Source of the DNA: Vulcanimicrobiota bacterium | Lineage (GTDB): Bacteria; Vulcanimicrobiota; Vulcanimicrobiia; Vulcanimicrobiales; Vulcanimicrobiaceae | Assembly: GCA_030038335.1 (NCBI GenBank) | Contig: JASHPC010000048.1 | Span: forward strand, 1-17,766 | Length of the DNA: 17,766 nucleotides | Direction: 5' to 3' | Part shown: piece after piece, positions 7,721 through 13,477 of the stretch | Numbering within the stretch: position 1 is the stretch's first letter | How the letters are laid out: each line of letters begins with the position of its first letter | The notes under the pieces: generated by a model | Seen by the model: only the letters and a program-made list of their open reading frames with translations | What the model was told of the DNA's origin: nothing | Databases searched by the model: none | Position numbers and translations under genes: made by a program

Positions 7721-8584
7721 ATGCACCACTGGTTCGCGTACCCGAACGTGGACCCGATCGCGATCCACGTCGGGCGATTCGGAATCCACTGGTACGGCAT
7801 TTCCTACCTCATCGGGTTCCTCTGCGTCTACCTTTGGCTCATTCGCCCCGCTGCGCTTGCGCGGTTGGGCCTCACGCGCGAACACGTACAGGACTTCATC
7901 TTTTACGCGGTCATCGGCGTCCTCATCGGCGGCCGGGCACTCTTCGTCATCGCAGACATGCTCACGCCCGTGACCGAAGGCGGCCATACCGCTTCGTGGT
8001 ACTTCGCGCATCCGATCGATTTCATCGCCGTGTGGAACGGCGGCATGGCGTTCCATGGCGGCCTCATCGGCGTGATCGTTGCGATCTTTCTCTTCGTCCG
8101 CAAGCATACGGGACTTACGGTTACGGCCCTCGGCGACGAAATCGTGATGATGGCTCCGATCGGCATCACGTTGACGCGCATCGTGAACTTCATCAACGAC
8201 GAGCTGTGGGGCGTTGTGTGCCGGCCAGATCGTCCGTGGTGCATGATTCCCGGTGCGAGCGCATCGCTGGACGATCCTGCGACTGCTGGCCTCTATCACC
8301 ATCCCGCTCAGCTTTACGAAGCAGCTCTCGACCTTGCGACGCTCCCCGTGTTGCTGCTCGTCTATCGCATGCGACCGCGTAACGGCGTCGTCGCGTGGAC
8401 CTGGTTCATTTGCTACGGTATCACGAGAACCGTTGCCGAAATATGGCGTGCCGGCGGCGTTCCGTTTCTGGGGCTGCACGGAGGCCAGTTACTCTCCGTC
8501 CCGATGATCGTCATCGGCGCTGTCGGTGTGTGGTACTGCGCGACGCGGGGAGGCATCCAGAGGAGCGCTCTGCGGACGGCGTGA
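7721..8584 (+). CDS. lgt: Prolipoprotein diacylglyceryl transferase
   Basis: Lgt moves diacylglycerol from phosphatidylglycerol to the lipobox cysteine of prolipoproteins, the step before LspA. The protein has 287 residues from the ATG at 7721; a TTG at 7682 would add 13. Both lack a good ribosome binding site, so the start is uncertain. It has seven likely membrane segments. Key residues match the E. coli catalytic set: His112 in GMAFHGGLIG, Arg153 and Glu161 in LTRIVNFINDELWG, the HPAQLYEA motif (194-201), and Arg236/Glu240 in YGITRTVAEIWR. The signature GRxxNFxNGE deviates: Thr replaces the first Gly, and Asp replaces the Gly before Glu161. Its TGA overlaps the next gene's GTG as GTGA. It diverges from ccdA across a 57-base gap. 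Confidence 0.94.
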   Translation: MHHWFAYPNVDPIAIHVGRFGIHWYGISYLIGFLCVYLWLIRPAALARLGLTREHVQDFIFYAVIGVLIGGRALFVIADMLTPVTEGGHTASWYFAHPIDFIAVWNGGMAFHGGLIGVIVAIFLFVRKHTGLTVTALGDEIVMMAPIGITLTRIVNFINDELWGVVCRPDRPWCMIPGASASLDDPATAGLYHHPAQLYEAALDLATLPVLLLVYRMRPRNGVVAWTWFICYGITRTVAEIWRAGGVPFLGLHGGQLLSVPMIVIGAVGVWYCATRGGIQRSALRTA

Positions 8585-9237
8585 GCGTTGGCGCGCGCTA
8601 CGCCTCGCTGCTCGCGGAGATCGACGCCGAGGCTGCCGCCAACGGAGCTGGCGCCGGAAGCGTCACGCTGGTCGGCGTCGCGAAGGGCCAGCCGGCGGAG
8701 CGGGTTCGCGAAGCCATCGCCGCCGGTCTCGCGGACGTTGGCGAAAACTACGTGCAAGAGGCAAAGGCGACGTTTCCGTCGCTTCCGCCCGTGCGGCGCC
8801 ACTTCATCGGCCACGTCCAGCGCAATAAGGCCGCCGCCATCATCGCGCTCTTCGACGTCGTGCAGAGCCTGGATCGCCTCGAGGCCGGTCTCGCGCTCGC
8901 GGGAGCGGCAGAGCGTGTGGGGCGCGTGCTTCCCGTCCTCGTGCAAGTGAATATTTCGCCGTCCGAGCGCTTCGGTTGCTCGCCCGATGAGGCACCGCGT
9001 CTCGCTGACGCGCTGCGAGAGCGGCCGTCGTTGCACGTGGAGGGCGTCATGGCGATCGGCCCGCTGACGCCGGACCGCCGCGCGATTGCCGGCGCTTTTT
9101 CTCTCGCTGCAAAGACGTTTGCGCGCGTTGGTGGAAGTACGCTCTCCATCGGGATGTCGGGAGACTGGCGGGAGGCGGTGCGAGCCGGTTCGACGATGGT
9201 ACGACTAGGAACCGCGTTATTCGGTGAGCGAGGATAG
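8581..9237 (+). CDS. yggS: PLP homeostasis protein, YggS/YlmE family
   Basis: YggS-type (PLPHP) proteins bind pyridoxal phosphate without known catalysis and keep PLP and amino-acid pools balanced. The 218-residue protein starts at a GTG overlapping the lgt stop; the longer frame upstream is inside lgt. Motifs: LVGVAKGQP with PLP-binding Lys35, GENYVQEA, HFIGHVQRNKAA, VQVNIS, GVMAIGPLTP, and the C-terminal phosphate-binding MSGDWREAVRAGSTMVRLGTALFG. The usual SKTxP around the lysine reads AKGQP. It is followed 4 bases later by sepF, the order seen in the division clusters of Firmicutes, Actinobacteria and Cyanobacteria (ylmE-sepF). This supports vertical ancestry of the cluster. Confidence 0.94.
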   Translation: MSVGARYASLLAEIDAEAAANGAGAGSVTLVGVAKGQPAERVREAIAAGLADVGENYVQEAKATFPSLPPVRRHFIGHVQRNKAAAIIALFDVVQSLDRLEAGLALAGAAERVGRVLPVLVQVNISPSERFGCSPDEAPRLADALRERPSLHVEGVMAIGPLTPDRRAIAGAFSLAAKTFARVGGSTLSIGMSGDWREAVRAGSTMVRLGTALFGERG

Positions 9238-9241
9238 AGGA

Positions 9242-9646
9242 ATGCTCGAGAAACTCAGTTCGTTCTTCTCATTGCGCGACGACGACAATGACGAGTTCTA
9301 CGACGACGAACCGTCCGGAACGTCGCGCGTCATTCCGTTGACGAAGGGCGGCCGTCGCCAGGGCGTCGAGGTCGCGTTATTTTCACCGCGCGCCTTTCCC
9401 GACGTGACGCAGATCGCGGACGCGCTGCGCGCGAAGCAGGTCGTCATCGTCAATTTGCAGACAGCGGATCGCGCGCTCTTGCAGCGGGTCGTCGATTTCA
9501 CGTCCGGCGTTGCGTACACGATCGACGGCAAGATTCAAAAACTCGCCGAGGCGATCTATCTCGTGGTGCCTGCAGGCGTCACGGTCAACGCAGAAGGCAT
9601 GCGAGACGCGATGATGTCTGGCAGTCTCGAGTTCGTCACGAAGTAG
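9242..9646 (+). CDS. sepF: Cell division protein SepF
   Basis: SepF anchors FtsZ filaments to the membrane and can polymerise into rings; it acts with or in place of FtsA. The 134-residue product has an N-terminal amphipathic helix (MLEKLSSFFSL), the membrane-targeting element. An acidic linker (12-25) follows, then the SepF core: FSPRAFPDVTQIADALRAKQ, VVIVNLQ, VVDFTSGVAYTIDGKIQKL and IYLVVPAGVTV. I chose the ATG at 9242, which has GAGGAT about 8 bases upstream and gives the amphipathic helix at the very N-terminus; a GTG at 9224 would add six residues (MSEDRG) and has no ribosome site. SepF rather than FtsA beside DivIVA is typical of Terrabacteria. Confidence 0.93.
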   Translation: MLEKLSSFFSLRDDDNDEFYDDEPSGTSRVIPLTKGGRRQGVEVALFSPRAFPDVTQIADALRAKQVVIVNLQTADRALLQRVVDFTSGVAYTIDGKIQKLAEAIYLVVPAGVTVNAEGMRDAMMSGSLEFVTK

Positions 9647-9662
9647 CGGTAAGGAGCGAATA

Positions 9663-10199
9663 ATGCAGCAGAAGATCACGCCGATCGACATTCAGCACAA
9701 GACGTTCAAGCGCGCTCTTCAGGGCTACGATCGCACCGAGGTCGATCAGTTCTTGGACGAGGTCATCGAGGCGATGGAAGACGCGGCCACGTACCGTGCC
9801 GCGCTCGAAGCCGAAATCGCCGATCTGAAGGAGCGCGTGAGCCACTTCAAGGCGATGGAAGAGTCTCTGCACAACACGCTCGTTCTCGCGCAGCGCACGG
9901 CTGACGAGGTGAAGGCGTCGGCGCACAAGGAGTCGGATCTGATCCGCGAGCAGGCGCGCCTTGCGGCAGAACGCGAGATCGCCAACTACAACGACGCGAT
10001 CGCGGAGGTGCGACGCGACCACCAGCGCGCCGTCGAAGAGGCGGAGAAGACGCGCAGCGAGCTTCGCGGTCTGCTCATGACGCATCTTTCGCTCCTCGAC
10101 AAGGGCGCAGCAGCGCCGTCGGAGCCGTTGCGCGGGCGCAAGAAGGCCGGCGAATCGACGAACGGCGAGCCCGACTCGGAGCGCGTCGAGCTGTTTTAG
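9663..10199 (+). CDS. divIVA: DivIVA-domain cell division/polarity protein
   Basis: DivIVA proteins sense negative membrane curvature and recruit partners to division sites and poles. The 178-residue protein opens with the DivIVA N-terminal domain: ITPIDIQHKTFKRALQGYDRTEVDQFLDEV (described in two halves, residues 5-19 and 20-34). A long charged coiled coil runs from about 35 to 150, and a low-complexity Gly/Ser/Glu tail ends in RVELF. The AAGGAG at 9651-9656, six bases before the ATG, is one of the clearest ribosome sites in the window. The gene lies 16 bases after sepF, the usual neighbour. The tail (about 152-178) contains a basic GRKKAG patch that may be a partner-binding segment, which is inference. 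The following 61-base gap separates it from the flagellar genes. Confidence 0.92.
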   Translation: MQQKITPIDIQHKTFKRALQGYDRTEVDQFLDEVIEAMEDAATYRAALEAEIADLKERVSHFKAMEESLHNTLVLAQRTADEVKASAHKESDLIREQARLAAEREIANYNDAIAEVRRDHQRAVEEAEKTRSELRGLLMTHLSLLDKGAAAPSEPLRGRKKAGESTNGEPDSERVELF

Positions 10200-10222
10200 A
10201 GTCCAGGAGTGCACACCGGGCA

Positions 10223-10241
10223 TTAACACGGCGGTAACACC
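10223..10241 (+). promoter_or_regulatory. 11-base-spaced direct repeat upstream of the rod genes
   Basis: TTAACAC and GTAACAC lie 11 bases apart, separated by GGCG, ending 20 bases before the first flagellar rod gene. One-turn direct repeats like this are the usual target layout of OmpR/PhoB-type response regulators, and the pattern is close to the B. subtilis PhoP box (TTAACA, five bases, TTAACA; five of six match in the second half). The first half could instead be a -35 hexamer, but I see no convincing -10 at the right distance. No regulator gene is in the window. Confidence 0.3.
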
Positions 10242-10260
10242 CGCGCAGTAGTCTCGGTGC

Positions 10261-10779
10261 ATGGACGGCATCGGTTGGGCGGCGAGCGCAATGGTCGCCG
10301 CGCGGACGCGACTCGAAATAGCGGCAAACAATCTCGCGAACGTGTCGAGCGACGGGTTTCGCGGCAGTCTTGCGCGTGGATTTCTCACGGCTGGCGGCGT
10401 CGGAATCGCGCGCGTTCCCATTGCGGAACACGGCGCTTTGCGCCGCACGGGCCGGGCTGACGACCGAGGGATCGTCGGCGAAGGGACCTTTCTCATGCGC
10501 GACTCGCGCGGACGCACGATTGAAACGCGGCTCGGCGTCTTTACGCGCAGTTCCGACGGGAAACTGCGCGACGACGCGGGACGCGTGCTCGTGGGAACGC
10601 GGCTCGCGCATGGAAGCAGCGTCCGCGAAGGGTATCTCGAATCCGCAAACGTCGATGCCGTCGGTCAGATGATTGCGATCCTCTCTGCCCAGCGAAGCTT
10701 CGAGAGCGCGGAGAAAGCCGTTGCGGCAATCGACGGCACGCGTCAGAAAGCGGCGAGCGACGTCGCCAAGGTGTCGTAG
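10261..10779 (+). CDS. Short flagellar basal-body rod protein, FlgF/FlgG-like
   Basis: Rod proteins stack to form the axial drive shaft of the flagellum. The N-terminal helix motif AANNLANVSSDGFRG (21-35) is the family signature. The segment LGVFTRSSDGKLRDDAGRVLVG (described as 91-100 and 101-112) matches the FlgG/FlgF core. The C-terminus, from ESANVDAVGQMIAILSAQRS (127-146) to about residue 160, is the conserved packing helix. With 172 residues it is well short of typical FlgF or FlgG (about 240-260), and the middle domain is reduced. It could be FlgF, a second FlgG or a proximal-rod type, so I give no symbol. There is no clear ribosome site before the ATG. Its TAG overlaps the next gene's GTG by one base, so the two are surely co-expressed. 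Confidence 0.8.
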   Translation: MDGIGWAASAMVAARTRLEIAANNLANVSSDGFRGSLARGFLTAGGVGIARVPIAEHGALRRTGRADDRGIVGEGTFLMRDSRGRTIETRLGVFTRSSDGKLRDDAGRVLVGTRLAHGSSVREGYLESANVDAVGQMIAILSAQRSFESAEKAVAAIDGTRQKAASDVAKVS

Positions 10780-11504
10780 TGGACCGCGCGCTCTACGCCG
10801 CGGCAACAGGAATGGCCGCTCAACAGCTCAACCTCGACGTCATCGCCGACAACCTTGCGAACGCGGACGTCATCGGATTCAAAGGATCGGTAGCGACGTT
10901 CGCGGAGCTCGCGGCGCCCGGCGAAACGGGCCTCGGCACCGCTTCGCTCGGCGAGCACGTCGTCTTCGCGCAAGGTCGCCTCACGAAGGCGGACGGGGCA
11001 TTCGACGTCGCAATCGACGGTCCGGGATTCTTCTCGCTCGTCGACGAGCGGGGAAATCGTGCGTACACGCGAGCCGGTGAGTTCTCCCGCGCTTCCGACG
11101 GAACGCTCGAGACGGCGCAAGGCTACCGTCTCGACGGCATACGCATTCCCAGCGACGCGATCTCAGCGAGCGTGGCAGAAGATGGACGCGTCAGCGTCAC
11201 GACGCGCGCGGGTCAGCGCACCATCGGACGCGTGGTGCTCGCGGAGTTCGCCGCTCCCGAACGCATGCGAAATCTCGGAAGCGCAATGTTCGAAGCAACG
11301 GCTGCGTCCGGTCCACCACGATTCGCACGTCCCGGCGAAAAAGGGCCCAAAGTCCGCTTCGGCATGCTCGAAGAGTCAAACGTTTCGATCGTCGAGTCGA
11401 TGATGGCGATGCTGGCCGCACAGAGAGCCTACGAGTCGAATGCGAAGGGCGTCCAGGCCGCTGACGAAATGCTGCGGATCGCGAACAACCTGCAGCGTGG
11501 ATAG
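10779..11504 (+). CDS. flgG: Flagellar distal rod protein FlgG
   Basis: FlgG builds the distal rod that crosses the peptidoglycan. The 241-residue product starts (GTG) MDRALYAAATGMAAQQ. The signature DVIADNLANADVIGFKGS spans 20-37, the core FDVAIDGPGFFSLVDERG spans 75-92, and YTRAGEFSRASDGTL spans 96-110. The C-terminal helix begins EESNVSIVESMMAMLAAQRA (198-217) and ends DEMLRIANNLQRG. It is about 20 residues shorter than most FlgG, mainly in the middle domain. FlgF is the alternative, but the C-terminal sequence looks more like FlgG. Its stop lies 8 bases inside the next small gene. No flgH/flgI (L and P ring) genes follow here, as would be usual in Proteobacteria. Confidence 0.86.
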   Translation: MDRALYAAATGMAAQQLNLDVIADNLANADVIGFKGSVATFAELAAPGETGLGTASLGEHVVFAQGRLTKADGAFDVAIDGPGFFSLVDERGNRAYTRAGEFSRASDGTLETAQGYRLDGIRIPSDAISASVAEDGRVSVTTRAGQRTIGRVVLAEFAAPERMRNLGSAMFEATAASGPPRFARPGEKGPKVRFGMLEESNVSIVESMMAMLAAQRAYESNAKGVQAADEMLRIANNLQRG

Positions 11505-11697
11505 CGTCACGGCGAAGCGCGCGGGTGCGCTCTTCGAGGCGGTGCTCTTGCAAACGGTGCTCGAGCCGCTCGCGCAGTCGGCCGATATGCTCGGATCGTA
11601 CGGTGCGTCATGCCTTTCGGAAAGCATCGCGCGTAACGACACGAGTGGTTTCGGCGCCGAGATTGCGAAGATTCTGGAGCGGCGCGATGGTCGATGA
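11497..11697 (+). CDS. Minimal rod-binding (FlgJ N-terminal-like) protein
   Basis: The 66-residue product starts at a GTG 8 bases inside flgG and ends 11 bases inside the sigma factor gene. The sequence begins VDSVTAKRAGALFEAVLLQT and later reads SESIARNDTSGFGAEIAKIL. The pattern of an AxxFEAxxLxxxL helix, a short gap, then SIARxDxxGFGxxIA resembles the rod-binding domain of FlgJ, whose N-terminal half caps the growing rod. The domain is normally about 90-100 residues, and the muramidase half of Proteobacterial FlgJ is absent. Position directly after flgG supports the call. The function is inferred from pattern and place only; it may be a reduced cap protein or an unrelated flagellar helper. 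Confidence 0.55.
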   Translation: MDSVTAKRAGALFEAVLLQTVLEPLAQSADMLGSYGASCLSESIARNDTSGFGAEIAKILERRDGR

Positions 11698-12367
11698 CGA
11701 GCGCGAGGCGCAGATCCGCGCGTTGCTTCCCCTCGTCCGGCGCATCGCGCTGCGCGTTCACCGCATGGTACGCGGCTCGGATCTCGGCGACCTCGTCGGC
11801 GACGGAAGCATCGGGCTCGTTCGCGCCGTCGACGCGTACGATTCGTCACATGGAACGACGTTGCGCGCCTACGCGGCACGGCTCGTGCTCGGCACGATGC
11901 TCAACGGGTTGCGCCGTATGGATCCCGTCTCGGAACGCGTGCGTCAGACGCTGCGCAACACGGATCGCGAACGCTATCGCCTGGCAACGCTTTGTGGGCG
12001 CATGCCGACGCAGCGGGAGATGACCCAACGCTTTCCAGACTCCCAGCGCGCAGCAACGATCGCATATCGCGCGATGCCGCTTTCACTCGATGCGCCGCTT
12101 CCAGTCGGCGAGCGTCTTGGCAGTAGCCTCTCTGGCGACCCTGCCGTTATCGCCGTTGACGACGACGAGCGCCGACGCCTGCGTGCACTGCTCGACTCCC
12201 TCCCGGAACGCGAGCGGCGTCTCGTGCTCGCCTACTATTACGGGAGGGCGTCGTTACGCCGCATCGGAGAAACGTTCAACGTCTCTTCGCAACGAGCGTC
12301 GCAACTGCACCTTGCCGCGATCGCGCGCCTTCGAAAACGAATGAACGTTGCGGCGCATCGAGGCTGA
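11687..12367 (+). CDS. fliA: RNA polymerase sigma factor, sigma-28 (FliA/WhiG-like)
   Basis: Sigma-28 factors direct transcription of late flagellar genes. The 226-residue product has region 2 at about 10-85 (LPLVRRIALRVHRM, SDLGDLVGDGSIGLVRAVDA, YDSSHGTTLRAYAARLVLG, MLNGLRRMD). A short region 3 lies around 100-145 with PTQREMTQRF. Region 4 lies at 160-218, with SLPERERRLVLAYYYG and a helix-turn-helix at RRIGETFNVSSQRASQLHLA. The ATG at 11687 is preceded by GGAG at a good distance and overlaps the rod-binding-like gene. A longer frame from 11525 lacks family similarity. Linkage to flgG makes the flagellar role likely. It is slightly shorter than E. coli FliA (about 240). No FlgM-type anti-sigma factor is recognisable in the window. 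Confidence 0.85.
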   Translation: MVDDEREAQIRALLPLVRRIALRVHRMVRGSDLGDLVGDGSIGLVRAVDAYDSSHGTTLRAYAARLVLGTMLNGLRRMDPVSERVRQTLRNTDRERYRLATLCGRMPTQREMTQRFPDSQRAATIAYRAMPLSLDAPLPVGERLGSSLSGDPAVIAVDDDERRRLRALLDSLPERERRLVLAYYYGRASLRRIGETFNVSSQRASQLHLAAIARLRKRMNVAAHRG

Positions 12368-12653
12368 CGAGCCGCTCCTCGAGCGCTCGAGCGCCGGCAT
12401 ACAGGCGGCGCGCGAAAGCGAGCTTTCATCGCGGCTGCGGGCGCTCGATGATGACGCGGAGCTGCTGCCGCACGGACATCCGAAGTGGATCCGCGACGCC
12501 GTTTCGATGTCACATCGTGCAAAAGCACTACTTGCGTCGATGCGCCCAATTGCGATGAGCATCGTACGCTTCTGGGATCATCGCGCTCGCGCGCTCGTCG
12601 TAGCGGGACGATGCGTGCGAGTGGACCCAAGCGGCAGCTACCGTGTCGAGTAG
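12348..12653 (+). CDS. Hypothetical 101-residue protein after fliA
   Basis: This frame opens at a TTG 20 bases before the fliA stop and runs to a TAG. No ATG or GTG gives a better start. Third positions are GC-rich like the neighbours, which supports real coding. The product is charged and helical at first (EADEPLLERSSAGIQAARES, LSSRLRALDDDAELL), then HGHPKWIRDAVSMSHRAKAL. It ends in a likely beta hairpin (ALVVAGRCVRVDPSGSYRVE). I recognise no family and no signal peptide or membrane helix. Its position as the last gene of the rod/sigma-28 set hints at a flagellar accessory or a regulator of the sigma factor, but it does not resemble FlgM. Confidence 0.45.
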   Translation: MRRIEADEPLLERSSAGIQAARESELSSRLRALDDDAELLPHGHPKWIRDAVSMSHRAKALLASMRPIAMSIVRFWDHRARALVVAGRCVRVDPSGSYRVE

Positions 12654-12668
12654 CATTTGGCCATATCG

Positions 12669-12698
12669 TTGACGTGCGTGATGTTAACATGTTAACAT
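12669..12698 (+). promoter_or_regulatory. Promoter of the RHH/protease unit
   Basis: TTGACG at 12669-12674 (5 of 6 to the -35 consensus) and TAACAT at 12693-12698 (4 of 6 to the -10 consensus, with the key TA...AT kept) are 18 bases apart. The implied start of transcription, near 12705, is only about six bases before the ATG at 12711, and no ribosome site precedes that ATG, so the message may be almost leaderless. It is the only sigma-70-like promoter in the window that I would call from sequence. Confidence 0.5.
12681..12698. promoter_or_regulatory. 18-base perfect palindrome, likely RHH operator
   Basis: ATGTTAACATGTTAACAT is a perfect inverted repeat and also two overlapping copies of the 10-base palindrome ATGTTAACAT offset by 8. 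It fills the spacer end and -10 element of the predicted promoter just upstream of a ribbon-helix-helix gene. RHH dimers bind short tandem half-sites and commonly repress their own operons, so an autorepression operator is the natural reading. The symmetry is directly visible; the binding partner is inferred. Confidence 0.65.
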
Positions 12699-12710
12699 GC
12701 ATATATCTCG

Positions 12711-13112
12711 ATGAACGACGGCACAAATATCCAGTTTGGGCTACGGAAGTTTCCTCGACGTTTGGCGCGAGAAGTGAAAAAGGCGGCTGCCGAGCGAGGA
12801 ATTACGGTGAGTGAGTTCATGACCGAAGCAGCCACGAACCAGCTTCGACAGCCCCGCGCTTCCGGTGTTAGTGCCGAACTTCAGCGTGACGTTGAGTGGT
12901 ATGAACGCCATCGTGCAGACGTGGAGACGGCGTATCCACCTGGCACGAGCGTCGCCGTCGTCGGCAAACGTATCGTCGATAGCGACGCCGATGTGTGGAA
13001 ACTGTTAGGGCGCCTTCGCGAGAGGTACGGTTCTCGCTCGATCTTCATTCCGCTCATTGGGAAGCCGAGACCAGACGTTATTCGCGTACGCTCGCCACGG
13101 ATCGTGCGATGA
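12711..13112 (+). CDS. Ribbon-helix-helix protein with DUF5678-like C-terminus
   Basis: The 133-residue product has an N-terminal RHH (CopG/Arc-type) fold: a strand with IQFGLRKF (7-14), helix PRRLAREVKKAAAERG (15-30), turn ITVSEF (31-36), and a second helix to about 46. After a linker, residues 60-125 (WYERHRADVETAYPPGTSVA, VVGKRIVDSDADVWKLLGRL, then YGSRSIFIPLIG) resemble DUF5678: an aromatic start, a Gly-x-VAVV strand, and a strand after a helix. This is family memory, not a search. It probably binds the palindrome overlapping its own promoter. The TGA overlaps the protease start as ATGA, so both proteins should be made together. The layout resembles an antitoxin-type regulator followed by an effector. 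Its third codon positions look less GC-biased than the chromosomal neighbours, which may indicate transfer. Confidence 0.72.
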   Translation: MNDGTNIQFGLRKFPRRLAREVKKAAAERGITVSEFMTEAATNQLRQPRASGVSAELQRDVEWYERHRADVETAYPPGTSVAVVGKRIVDSDADVWKLLGRLRERYGSRSIFIPLIGKPRPDVIRVRSPRIVR

Positions 13113-13477
13113 ACGCGCCATACAGTACGAAGTACGATCCTCCTGCTCCGGTCCTGGATGTTCTCATCTCTGCGCCTCAAAGGCCCGCAATGAAGGCGGC
13201 GACGACGGCATTGATTGACTCTGGAGCGGACCGTACGGTGCTCGGCTCCGGGCTTGCAGCGGAACTGTTCTTGCCGCTTCTTGGCTATGTCGAAGTAGCT
13301 GGCATAACCGGAGGACCCGAGACGGTTCCAATGTGGCTCGCTATCGTCGAAGCGAAGAGATTTCGTTTCGAGCTTTCAGTTGCAGAGATTGGCGCAGAGA
13401 CGATACTCGGACGTGACGTCCTCAATCGGTTGTCGCTTCACCTGGACGGACCAAGGCTTCGCGCTCTTATCTCCTAG
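13109..13477 (+). CDS. Retropepsin-like aspartic protease (clan AA)
   Basis: The 122-residue, single-domain protein has ATTALIDSGADRTVL with catalytic Asp37-Ser-Gly (the DTG/DSG motif), a glycine-rich flap region VAGITGGPETVP (63-74), and the second hydrophobic motif ETILGRDVLNRLSLHLDGP (97-115) with the Leu-Gly-Arg-Asp typical of this family. One lobe only means it must dimerise to be active, like retroviral proteases. There is no signal peptide or membrane helix, so it is probably cytoplasmic. It overlaps the RHH/DUF5678-like gene by four bases; I recall the two families as frequent neighbours in environmental bacteria, with no established function. The substrate is unknown; the partner protein is one candidate. 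Its end overlaps the convergent Asp-box gene by 11 bases. Confidence 0.8.
   Translation: MNAPYSTKYDPPAPVLDVLISAPQRPAMKAATTALIDSGADRTVLGSGLAAELFLPLLGYVEVAGITGGPETVPMWLAIVEAKRFRFELSVAEIGAETILGRDVLNRLSLHLDGPRLRALIS

Noticed and set aside
7664..8479. 272-codon N-terminal extension of ccdA
   Set aside because: It lies entirely antisense to lgt, and CcdA similarity with a proper start begins at 7663.
9636..10517. 293-codon minus-strand frame across divIVA and the first rod gene
   Set aside because: Antisense to two supported genes and composed of low-complexity Arg/Leu sequence.
11525..11686. Upstream extension of the sigma factor frame
   Set aside because: It overlaps the rod-binding-like gene in another frame and is Arg/Ser-rich. 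The ATG at 11687 has a ribosome site and begins the sigma fold.
12681..12698. Repeat of GTTAACAT as the start of a CRISPR or tandem array
   Set aside because: Only two overlapping copies with no spacers; the symmetry and promoter position fit an operator.
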